From Polydactylus sextarius (lineage: Eukaryota; Chordata; Actinopteri; Polynemidae), in contig CM028919.1 in assembly GCA_016801845.1 (NCBI GenBank), forward strand, positions 6,007,001-6,071,000: a stretch of DNA of 64,000 bases, in the 5' to 3' direction. A program made the position numbers and the translations under genes. This document shows, piece by piece, positions 50,760-62,200 of this stretch. Each line of letters opens with the position of its first letter. Position 1 is the first letter of the stretch. The notes below the pieces were generated by a model. It was given only the letters and a program-made list of their open reading frames with translations. It was not told the origin of the DNA and did no database searches.

Positions 50760-51540
50760 CATCTGTCTGTTCAGTGTCTGATGTGTTAAATTGTCAGATT
50801 GTTGCTGTAACGCTACAGGACACTGAAAGTGCACTCGCTGGTGCTGCATTACAAGTCTCCTAGCTTCCACAGCTTTGGTTCATGTCAACATCACTACGGG
50901 GTCCTGACTAAACCTGGGGGAGGTCACTACATCACTACTGGGTTCTGGTCCTCAACGTGCACCCACTGGTACAGCAAAGAGTCCATCGGCTTCCACAACC
51001 TCAAGGACTTTTCATCTGCACACCAACTAATACATCACAGCTAATGAATGGTTCTGTTGGTAAATATCAACTGTGTCTTGTTTGCATCATAAACTCTGCC
51101 AATCAACTGAGATGCTGCTTTGTTAAAACGTGGTTTCAATCTGAGAAATGAGCAGATGAAAAATGCTAAAAACTATTTGTGAATAAAAATATAGTTGGTA
51201 AAAGGCCACATGTGGTTAGATTTGATGACAAATAAATGTCATATGTTGGAGGCATGTCCAGTCACATGTACGTCTAAAGACACGGACTAATGTGGTGGAT
51301 TAAAAGTCTCAAGTCTTTTCTTGAGTCCAAAAACATACCAACATATATAGTTTTACACCATCACTGATTAAACTCGATAAAACGATTAAACTAGATAGTT
51401 TGGCAGAGCAAAAAGTACAGCCTTGGACACTATATAAAAGGAAAATACACATATAAAATAATGCTAAGCATGTTAACATATGTTGAAACAGAGAAAAGCA
51501 GGTCTCCCATAGAAAGGCACAATGTGTTGACTAAATGTAA
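50760..51540. repeat. Segmental duplication block, C unit 3' flank
   Basis: Partner of 42400-43130. One visible difference is a short insertion near 51,375 (an extra AAACTCGATAAAACGATT-like piece). Confidence 0.85.
50817..51044 (+). other. Unrecognised ORF segment, C-unit copy
   Basis: Second copy of the segment at 42453-42680, with the same predicted peptide. Both copies lie 0.5-0.7 kb upstream (in + coordinates) of the last exon of receptor copies B and C, on the opposite strand. Confidence 0.25.
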
Positions 51541-51597
51541 CACTGGCACAACAGTAATACGATGAAAGATAATAGAGGAAAAAAGAAGAAGATCTGT

Positions 51598-53942
51598 CTA
51601 TAAGTTCCCCTTCTCCACATTGTTCTGGCACACACTGCTGCAGCTGCAGAACCCACTAGTGACAAGAAAATATTATTTAAAATATGTCACATGAGGAAAG
51701 TGCAAATAACTTTTTATTATGACTTGAATTTAAAAAATGTTTTACCTTTGGCGAATCTTGTCTCTGAATATGTAGCAAATAATGCTGATCACCAGAATCA
51801 CGGAAATGACAGAAACAGAAACCACAACAATCCAGATGTTGGGGGTTTCTGTGAGAGAACATAAGAGTTTGAGACTTAATCTTCAAAACATTTCATTTGA
51901 TTTCAAAATCCATGTTCGGTCAAAACACTGAAGGGGAAATGTCAACAACAGTAAAATGAACCATGTTGTCAATATACTGTAGCTTCTTAAATCTGATATT
52001 TATAAATGGAAACTTGTTTGAGTCAAACAGTAAGTACAAACATGATGTACCCTCACATGATTCAAACTTTCTCTCAACGGACAGAAAACAAAGAGTGAAA
52101 AGCTCAGATCAATTTCAGTGAACTGTTCTGTGTCATGTCTGATACAAAGACAATTATTCATTCATACCTTCAGGTTTCACAGACTCAGGATTGGAGATGA
52201 CTGTAAAATAAAAGATATTCTCACATCAGAACATTGTATAAATAGAAAAACACATTTCATATTGAAACTAATGAACTAAATATCAGTAAAAATGACTCAA
52301 GTCTAGTGATAGATCTGACAGAAGATGATACTTACTGGTGCAGTTGACTTTGTGATGTATATTCTATGGAGGAGAAACAAACAGACAACACAGTGAGATT
52401 TCTGTATGAAAAACTTCACTAATGTCAACAGGTGGTCAGTGTGTAAAGTGTAATACCTGTAGGACACAGTTCAGCTGGTAGATGATGCTGGGGAAGCACT
52501 GTGAGGTGATGAGAGTAGTGATGTTTCCGCTCTTCACCACATCATCCTTCTTCCCCTCAAGATGTGCAATCACTGTGTCCTAAAAAAAACATTTAAAATA
52601 GTCAGGATATTGTGGATACAGTGATATTTTATGCTGTTTTCCACCTGATCTGTCTTGCTACTGCAGCTCATATGACATGTTATAACCATGATGCATATAA
52701 CATTATCATGTGTGTGACATTAGTGATGAAAACTATGGTAAAAGTTTTAAACTGCACTTCAATAACACTTTTGTAGTCAGTGCTTTACACTACTCAGTGA
52801 GAGACTCAGTGTATCTACCTGTTGTGCACTTCTTGCTAATCACATTCACATGCATTCATACACTGATGGAGCAGACATCAGTGACAACATGGGTTTAGTA
52901 TCTTGCCCAAAGATATTTTGACATGTGGACCGAACCACTGATCAATCAGTGGACGACCCGCTCAACCTCCTGAGTCCCCATGAAAACAGAACAATTCAAT
53001 CATGTCAAAAGAGTGAGAAAAGACTGTTTGACTTACGTCTGTGCCATCTAACCAGGATAACAGACAGTCAGATATGTCAACATTTGAACTACTGAAATGG
53101 AGGATGTTGTACACAGTTAGATCAGGACTCTGAGTGATAGAGCAGGTGAGGTCCTCAGCACTGCAGAGTTGAAGGAAACTACCTGAGAAGAAAAACACAA
53201 ATACATCACCAAAGATTAGATGTGTCTGCTGCTCAAATAATCTGGATTTAGAAAGGTACACGTCATCATCAATTTCTATTTTAACTGTGATACATTAGTT
53301 TCTGTATTTCTTCATACTAAAGTTGTAAGATAGCTTTGTTGTTATTCTTAAATACAAACAGCTGTATAGCCAGACTGTGTGATGACGATGAGACAGTGAC
53401 TCTAACAGCCACGCCCCCATTTAGTACAGGATGAAAACTTCCGAGACAACGTGATTTTTTTCTGCACTTTTCTCCAGCTGCATTCACTCAGCTGACAGTA
53501 TAAACTCACAATAAACAAGTCCACAGTTTTCTGTCATTTCTGCGTGACATCAAATATTTTTATCTATAAAGTTTTAGGCTCCAAGCATCAATCCGATATT
53601 ATAACTTAGTGTGATTATAATCTTGACCGGCTTCTATAAACACCTGATATGTTTCACAATAAACAGCCACTAAATGTGGTTAACGCCTAAAGACACACAC
53701 ACTTCAGTCGTTGTTAACCGGTTGATAAAAAACACTGTAGTGATGCAAATTAACGCTTTACTCAGTTTTCAACTGTCACACTGTCGCTAAACCTTCAACT
53801 TCTCACGGATTTTTAACGCTGAGATCTTTCCTCTCCGATAGTCAGTTTGCATATTTTAATTTCAACTATTCGTTTAAATGCGTCAATACTCACATCCAAT
53901 GAACAGCCACCTGAGCAGACGCTCCCCACCACACACAGACAT
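51598..53942 (-). CDS. Tandem receptor-like gene copy C (tail without ITIM tyrosine)
   Basis: Exons (minus): 53894-53942, 53037-53182, 52457-52579, 52336-52363, 52168-52200, 51746-51848, 51598-51655. Total 540 nt, 179 residues, phases closing. The signal peptide starts MSVCGGERLLRWLFIG. The ectodomain has EDLTCSITQSPDLTVYNI, DISDCLLSWLDGTD, DTVIAHLEGKKDDVV, the NIT sequon and NIHHKVNCT. The membrane segment is closest to copy B (IWIVVVSVSVISVILVISII), followed by CYIFRDKIRQ. The tail SGFCSCSSVCQNNVEKGNL keeps the EKGNL end of B but has no tyrosine, so the ITIM-like motif is lost. It is Cys-rich near the membrane, possibly palmitoylated (inference). Exon 2 encodes the same peptide as copy D. 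Confidence 0.85.
52599..53262. repeat. Near-identical duplication block, copy C exon 2 and intron 2
   Basis: Almost base-for-base equal to 61318-61973 in copy D. It spans receptor exon 2 and most of intron 2. The surrounding exons of C and D are clearly more diverged. Confidence 0.9.
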
Positions 53943-54945
53943 GGTTTCCTACATAAAGACAACAACACATTTCCCAGTGCCGCTCTGAGTTAAATCTTGT
54001 TTAACTGTACCAGAGAAACTCTTCCGGATTTTTGCTTTTCAAAATAAAGTATTTCCCAAAAAATATAAATCAATAAATAAAAAATTAAGGATTATAATAT
54101 CACAAACATCTACGTGAATTCAATTTTTTATATGTTTCACTATAAAAATTTAAACTTATAAACTTTTTTCAACTTTTTGTTTTTCTTGTACAAATTTAAC
54201 GTCACGGCAAATGCTTTTATTTTGAAAAAAAAAAGTCTTCACATCATTCGCAAATCACGTCACCAATGCAAAGCGGAGAGAAATGCAGTGAAATGTTTTG
54301 ATACATTGTGGTAAACGTGACAAAAGCGAAGCAACATAATAACACCTGTGTCTGAAACTGTGACTCAAATTACCGTAATTAAGTACAATTGAGTATTTAT
54401 TTAACTGCAATTCTATTTGTAATCTGAATTTTAATTTGTAACTTTGCTATATTTAAAATAATATTCACTACTGAGTCATATAACGTATTACCTGGCATCA
54501 CAAAGCCAAAGTCATGTAACGATAAATCAGTGTCAATCAATGTGAACCAAGACACTCATCTGGTTCCCAGGCAACACATAGAAACGTTGTTGCAGCTAGT
54601 GAGGTTATCAATAGATTGAAAACAGGCCAATGAAGCACAGATGGAAAACTAAAAAGATCCTAGATTGAACTATATGATGTCAGGACTGTGCTAAGAAAGG
54701 CCACCACAACAAACAAGTTGTCAGCAATAAACAAGTTACTGGATGTGATGTTGGCTGCTGCAACCAAATGTGTCCTGCAAGCAGCTGTTGACAAACCTGT
54801 TGTCAGTTTTATCGAGAATTTTATAATAATTGAATGTATTCAACAGAAAAGATGCGTCGTGTTCTTTTTGAACACAACTGACCCATATAACCCTGTAACT
54901 GTTTAGAGAAAAGTCTGTAGAAAGTAAATGTCTGTTGAGAATAAA

Positions 54946-55120
54946 TTATACATCAATTAAAGAAGTAACTAATACTCTGAGTAGTTGTCTGGAAGAATAG
55001 TTTATACTTTTACTGGAGTATATTTTAACACCAGTACGTGTATTTGTAGGGGAGTAATATTTCAGTCGTTTAACAATACTTCTACTCAAGTACACGTTCA
55101 GTACTCTTTCCATCACTGTA
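54946..55120. mobile_element. Fragment of a second hAT-type end
   Basis: Ends in CTTTCCATCACTG and contains ACTTCTACTCAAGTACACG, the fish hAT-type subterminal sequence (stepwise AAGTA/TACTT repeats). The other end was not found. Confidence 0.4.
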
Positions 55121-55272
55121 TAAAACAACATGCAGATGCATCTTATTGTCTTATTTAGGAAACAGTTGTAGTTGTAGAGACATTACGCAGCGATGTTCAG
55201 CAGAGAGCTGATATCTGAGGAGCTACGTCCACTGAACATCTCAGTCTTTAATGGAGAACTATCATCTGTTTA

Positions 55273-56849
55273 CAGTGGTGGAGGGAAAAAAAAGTACAAA
55301 TAATCAGCAATCATAATAATAATAATCAAGTACTTTCTTTTAAACGTACTTAAATTACTAGAAATAAAAGTGTTTGTGCAATATGTTGTCTCCTGACGTC
55401 TATATTTCAATAAAAACAGTTTGGGCTGTGCAGTTTTCATTAAAAGTGAAGATGTCACTACTGGTAATTCTCACAAGCAACATTTTTTTTTTTTTTTTTT
55501 TGTTTATTGGAAAAGTTATTGCACTTATTGTGTGATACAGTTCACATTCTGACTTACATTTCCACATAAGACAAGTTATCCACCAGCAATGATCTACACA
55601 GTTAATAATATAAACCAACAACATACAGATGATCTCACATTTTGACATTAAAAGTTTGCTTTTTTTCTGACTAAATTAATGAGTAATCAGACAGTGTGTA
55701 TTTCAAACACCATTATTTCATTGTATCTTTCTTTTTTAACACAAAACAACACAGAACTATTGGGTTTCCATTTGCTATGTGGGCTCATTTTGTGCGTCCT
55801 CTCGCAATCATATGTGTATAATGCGCAGGGGACAATTATCACCAGCCCAATTTTGAAACTATGGTGAAGCAAACTAGACTTATGGCAGAGCAGCACAGGT
55901 ATTTTCTTTTCTGCCCCCACAAACAAGCTTAGTGCCCACCCACACTTAACAACACCTCTGGTATTAACGTTGATAGCCATAATAGTCATTGAACTGTAAA
56001 CTATGGGGGGAAAACACATTAATGTCTGACCCTTCCATCAGATGTGGGAGCAGAGAGATCAGTTTCTCATCTGTCTTCGGGGCTGACCCCGTCTTACAGC
56101 AGGTGAGAACACACAGTGACAGAGGCTCGTCTCAGGAGCTGCAGTCTTTATTCTCTCATACTGTAACCTGTACGGTAAATTTACTTTTCATCGGCCACAC
56201 GCCCTCCCTCTACTCACGCACTCGGCGCCGGCTCGCTCCTTTACGCACACACGTCACGTCACTGTCTCATTCACAACCTGAGCTACGGCACCACTCCACA
56301 GAAAGGCAGATCTAGCAAAGGCTACGCTACCCACAATAAAACGTATCGTAACGGAACAGAAGGTGTAAAAGCAATCTCCAGCCATGTTTTATCCAGACTT
56401 GTATTTTTGCTTTTACTACACAGGTGACGGTTTATCCTACGAAGACATGTGTAAAAGATCTAAAGTTGTGGGTTTGTAGAAGTAATGAACGTACCATGTG
56501 TGTTGACAGTTTTGTTTTTTTTCTTCCATTTTTTGGCGTCTCAGTTTGTCCTGCTGTTGTAGGCCTGGTGCTCCACCACCTGGAACCTGTGACCCCATTT
56601 CCTCTCACCTGTGCCCAAACATACCTCTGTGGCTTTGACTGTCGCCCCCAGGTGTTGAAAATAATGTTTACAAACAAAAGCTTATCATGCCAATAATAAA
56701 CTTTAAATGGCTCCTACAGAAAATATAGATAATATCTGACAGATAGAATGGTGTAACAGGCAAAAGTATGCACTTAAGTAAAGTATATATATATATGAAA
56801 AATGTACAGTAACAAATTATTTGTACTTCGTTTCTTCGTTCCACTACTG
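55273..56849. mobile_element. Non-autonomous hAT element with intact 8-bp target duplication
   Basis: Left end CAGTGGTGGAGGGAAAAAAA and right end TTCGTTCCACTACTG are inverted copies that continue into AAGTACAAATA. The 8 bp TCTGTTTA flank both sides (55265-55272 and 56850-56857). An 8-bp duplication and CAGTGGTG-type ends are typical of hAT elements. No transposase frame is present in its 1.58 kb. A CpG-rich stretch lies inside at about 56,040-56,300. Confidence 0.8.
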
Positions 56850-57280
56850 TCTGTTTATTGAGTAGAGGACCACACCAAGATAACACAAAGGATTGTCTCT
56901 ATTATTGTTTTTCAATTATTATTTATCAAGGTTTTAGCAGACAACCAGTTTCATCAGAGAAAGACAAAAAAAAAAAACATAACAAAATATTTCCATTTTG
57001 TTCTTGTAAACCTCTATAAGGTTTAGAAACAATCTTCCAAGGTGTTTGTTCATGTACATCATTGTCATCTATTTTAATTTCCACCTTATGACCCACGCTA
57101 TCTTAATAGGCCTGAGGGTGAGTTTCAAAGCAAATAAACTGTTTGAATGAGTCACACTGACTTTTTCTCTTGTCACTCAGCACAAAGGTGACCCAGTGAC
57201 ATTCGTGTGTTTTTTTAGTGATGATTTATGATTTCATGGTATAAAAAAATCTTGTTAGTCTTGTTATTTCTCTGGTTTTA

Positions 57281-57785
57281 CTAACAAAGTTATTGTCACA
57301 CACTCAATAGAAGTGTACTTTATTCAGCCCCCATTAAGGTAAGTTTTCATGCTTGAATCTCAAAATATCAAAACAGAGAGAGTAACTGGGCAGTGTTAAT
57401 AACAGTATCATGTTACAGTGCTGTTAGAGAAGCTGCTGCCGGAGGAAAAACCTGCCTGTGTCTGAAGGCTCATGAGCAAATTCCTGTCGCCAGTGTCCTT
57501 ACATAACCTCAACCACTGACTGGCCAACTTAAATCACCAGATGGTAAACACAAAACTGTATATAGATAGAATAAAGACAAATGTTCCAATTAATTGATTG
57601 AGCTTTAATCTTTAATTAATTAATCTAAATAATCTTACACTTATACAGTATTGTTCGCCTCTACAGCAAAGTTCAAAGTACTCGATGTAGTTCACATATC
57701 CCAAATTAGAACGTGGCTCATCAGTCTTCAAGTGTGGGTGCTGAAGGACCTATAGCACCTCCCAGAAAGCAACACTTTCCTGGTT
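57281..57785. repeat. C-D spacer block, copy 1
   Basis: About 500 bp nearly identical to 58708-59195. It contains a decayed cassette and the tail of an antisense LINE. Confidence 0.85.
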
Positions 57786-58345
57786 GAAAGCCGTCCTGGG
57801 TTAATGACTGACTTCCTGACTCTCTTGCTGTTTTGTTATGACATCATTGTGGACGGGCAGAGGGCAGACGGTATTCAGTCTAGTGCTGTTTCTGAATCTG
57901 GTAGCGTGTGTCTTTAGTGACCTGTAGTATTTTCCAGAGGGCAGCCTGCTGAGGCATCTGGACTGGTAAATGTTCTCCAGAGGGGGCAGAGAGTGGCCAA
58001 TGATACCCTGGGCAGTTTTTTTTTTATCATCTTCTAGAGAGCTGCTTTGAGCTGCTGAACAGTTCCCAAACCAGTCATTTATACAGTTTGTCAGAATGCT
58101 TTCAACCAAGCAGTGGTAGAAAGACTCCACCCGTTTCAGACAGGGTCTTTAGAATAGCAGCAGAGTTTGTAAAATCCTCACTCATATTAACCCCCAGAAA
58201 TTTAAAACCAGCTATCCTCTACACCTCCTCTCCTACTGTTTCCAGTTGCCTGAGCTCTTCTCTGTGTCATCTGAAATCAATGACAAATGCCTTTTTTTTT
58301 TTTTTGTTGTTGTTGTTTTTTTTAATGTTCAGGAAGCACACCCTT
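57600..58345 (-). mobile_element. Antisense LINE reverse-transcriptase remnant
   Basis: Minus-strand frame reads FYHCLVESILTNCINDWFGN, then GIIGHSLPPLENIYQSRC and LPSGKYYRSLKTHATRFRNS. This is the usual C-terminal region of a fish non-LTR retrotransposon. Upstream (about 58,180-58,340) the NFKFLGVN-type RT core is recognisable but broken. The tail to about 57,600 is shared with 59,000-59,190. Confidence 0.8.
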
Positions 58346-58707
58346 CTGACAGTCTGTGCAACTCATCTCTATTGTAGGTTGGTATACAGTCATGGGTGTA
58401 AAGCAAGACAAGCTTTTTGTATAGCACTATTCATACACAGGACAAGTCAAAGTGCTTTACAAAGGCATAGAAATACATAAAAAAAAAAAATCACAGAATA
58501 AAAGCAAGACATGAAAATTACATTAAAGTAGACATTGAAATCATAAGAGATAGAACTGATTTGCCAATAAAAGTGCATCTAAAATGTTAAGTGTGAAATG
58601 ATAACTTTGAGAATTTAGGAAAAAACTGCAGTAAACGATGTTTTCAAGCCTAATTTAAATGAGCTAACAGTCTGTGGTTATCATGTCACGTATGGCTGAT
58701 GAGTCAC

Positions 58708-59195
58708 TGTACTAACAAAGTTATTGTCACACACTCAATAGAAGTGTACTTTATTCAGCCCCCATTAAGGTAAGTTTTCATGCTTGAATCTCAAAATATC
58801 AAAACAGAGAGAGTAACTGGGCAGTGTTAATAACAGTATCATGTTACAGTGCTGTTAGAGAAGCTGCTGCCGGAGGAAAAACCTGCCTGTGTCTGAAGGC
58901 TCATGAGCAAATTCCTCAACCACTGACTGGCCAACTTAAATCACCAGATGGTAAACACAAAACTGTATATAGATAGAATAAAGACAAATGTTCCAAATAA
59001 TCGATTGAGCTTTAATCTTTAATTAATTAATCTAAATAATTAATCTTACACTTATACAGTATTGTTCGCCTCTACAACAAAGTTCAAAGTACTCGATGTA
59101 GTTCACATGTCCCAGATTAGAACGTGGCTCATCAGTCTTCAATCGTGGGTGCTGAAGGACCTATAGCACCTCCCAGAAAGCAACACTTTCCTGGT
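58708..59195. repeat. C-D spacer block, copy 2
   Basis: Direct repeat of 57281-57785 with a short internal deletion before CTCAACCACTGAC. Its left half ends about 0.03 kb from the copy D terminal ORF. Confidence 0.85.
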
Positions 59196-59221
59196 TAATT
59201 TATTTTGTTATTTGAGGAAGG

Positions 59222-62200
59222 TTAGTTGGTAGATAAATGATTTGGAGTTCTTTTTTTTTTTTTTCTATTTTTTTTTCTCCATTGCTGAAGGAAAATAAAA
59301 GTACCTTCACCATCCATCCTGGTTCGCTGCTCTACTCTTTTAACTTCACGGCTTGTCCGGCAACAGTCCTCCAAAGCCACATCATCGTTCTGGCTCACAC
59401 GATTGTAGAAGCTGCAGATCCTTCCAATGACAAGAAAATATTATTTAAAATATGTCACATGAGAGAAGTGCAAATAATTTTATATTATGACTTGAGTTGA
59501 ACAAATGTTTTACCTTTGGCGAATCTTGTCTCTGAATATGTAGCACAACAGCAGAATGATGAAAAACAAAGCAACAACAACAAAACCAATAATCCACTTA
59601 TAGCTGTTGTCTGTGGAAAAACATAAGAGTTTGAGATTTAATCTTCTGACACAAAACATTTACTTACAGTTCATTCATAAAACACTATTATGAAAAGCTA
59701 AACAGAACAATTTGCATATTTTGAATTGAAGTCTACAGGAGAAATGTCAACAACAGTAAAATTAACCATGTTGTCAATATATTGTAGCTTCTTAAATCTG
59801 TTATTTATCAATGGAAACTTGTTTGAGTCAAAAAGGAATTAAAAACACGACGAAACCTTACATGATTCAATCTTTCTCTTAATGGACAGAAAACGATCAT
59901 GTCATGTCTGATACAAAAATGATTATAGCTGCTGTGCAGGAATTGTCAGGGGCGGACAATTTTAATCAATTCTGAGCAACAAGCAGAGTGTAGGAAGATG
60001 AAATGAAGGTGGCATTCTAATATATATTTCACATCTATTAAGGCTTGAACGTGCAATCTTCAACCCCAAGAACCATCTTCTACCTCACTGAGCTAACTGG
60101 CAAGCGGAAATGCTACATGTAGCTTCACAAATTGACTAAGCCAGCCAGTCACCTGTGTGTGACAGTAGCTGTTAGCGTGTAAAGGCAGATTTCAAACAGC
60201 TGGAAAATACACAAATTGCGTCTAGACAGCATGGAGATATTAATAATTTATTTTTTGAAATGATTTATTGGCTCCATAAGTGGAAAAACTGGTTTAAAAA
60301 TGCAATTTTTGCTTTTTATCCAGTTGTTCCTGAGTTCCTATGAATTCAAATTGCTGTAAAAATTCAGTTTGTGAAATAAAATTCTGATATTTTTCCAAAC
60401 ATCATCTACCATGACTCCTAAATTTTGTAATTTTGTTAAATGAACATTAAAAAATGTATTTAGCAAGAATTTGCAAGTCAAAAATCTGTGTGGATGGTTT
60501 GTATAGGACAGTTTGAAGATTCTCTGTAGCAAGTTTGGTCTCAGTTGAGCAAAAACTGTGGGAGGAGATGGCTTTAATAATGTTTAGTTTTCACATTTTT
60601 TTTTTTTTTGGTGAAGGACTTCATAATTTGCAACAGGTTTAAAGTTAAAAGTTTGGTGAAATTTGCAAATCTGTAGTACATATGGTTGATTTGTTGTGAA
60701 TTTTTAAAGTTTTGAACTTTAGCGGCTTTTGCAGCTGAGGCAATCTGGCACGGGACTGGACTGTTGTAAAAAGTTTGGTCATTTTTTTGCGCATGGGAAG
60801 TAGGACTTCTTCGGAAGAAGAACAACAACATCCAGGAAAACAATAGGGTCCTGGCAGCTAAGGCTTCATCCATACCTTTGGATTTCACAGACTCAGGATT
60901 GCAGACGACTGTAAAATAAAAGATATTCTCACATCAGAACATGGGATAAATGGAAAAACACATTTCACATAGCTTTCACAAGCTAATGAACTACATATCA
61001 ATGAAAATGACTCAAGTCTAGTGATAGATCTGACAGAAGATGATACTTACTGGTGCAGTTGACTTTGTGATGTATATTCTATGGAGAAGAAACAAACAGA
61101 CAACACAGTGAGATTTCTGTATGAAAAACTTCACTAATGTCAACAGGTGGTCAGTGTGTAAAGTGTAATACCTGTTTGACACAGTTCAGCTGGTAGATGA
61201 TCCTGGGGAAGCACTGTGAGGTGATGAGAGTAGTGATGTTTCCGCTCTTCACCACATCATCCTTCCTCCCCTTAAGATGTGCAATCACTGTGTCCTAAAA
61301 AAACATTTAAAATAGTCAGGATATTGTGGATACAGTGATATTTTATGCTGTTTTCCACCTGATCTGTCTTGTTACTGCAGCTCATATGACATGTTATAAC
61401 CATGATGCATATAACATTATCATGTGTGTGACATTAGTGATGAAAACTATGGTAAAAGTTTTAAACTGCACTTCAATAACACTTTTGTAGTCAGTGCTTT
61501 ACACTACTCAGTGAGAGACTCAGTGTATCTACCTGTTGTGCACTTCTTGCTAATCACATTCACATGCATTCATACACTGATGGAGCAGACATCAGTGACA
61601 ACATGGGTTTAGTATCTTGCCCAAAGATATTTTGACATGTGGACCGAACCACTGATCAATCAGTGGACGACCCGCTCAACCTCCTGAGTCCCCATGAAAA
61701 CAGAACAATTCAATCATGTCAAAAGAGTGAGAAAAGACTGTTTGACTTACGTCTGTGCCATCTAACCAGGATAACAGACAGTCAGATATGTCAACATTTG
61801 AACTACTGAAATGGAGGATGTTGTACACAGTTAGATCAGGACTCTGAGTGATAGAGCAGGTGAGGTCCTCAGCACTGCAGAGTTGAAGGAAACTACCTGA
61901 GAAGAAAAACACAAATACATCACCAAAGATTAGATGTGTCTGCTGCTCAAATAATCTGGATTTAGAAAAGTACACATGATCACCATTATTCCTATTTTAA
62001 TTGAGATACAATAGTTTCTGTATTTATTCATAGTAAAGCTGTAAAATAGCTGTGGTTATCCTCTCTCACACCTACATTAACACGGCCACTGACACTGTGT
62101 CCTTGAACGGTACAATTGCAGTAAGGTAAATAAGGTGTGGTAAGGTGTGGTAACCATAGCAGCCCCTCCCTGTCCCTGCACCGGCATCATTATCAGGGAA

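Noticed and set aside
57801..58130. Minus-strand 109-codon frame as a host gene
   Set aside because: The peptide follows the C-terminal pattern of fish non-LTR reverse transcriptases, so it is annotated as a LINE remnant.
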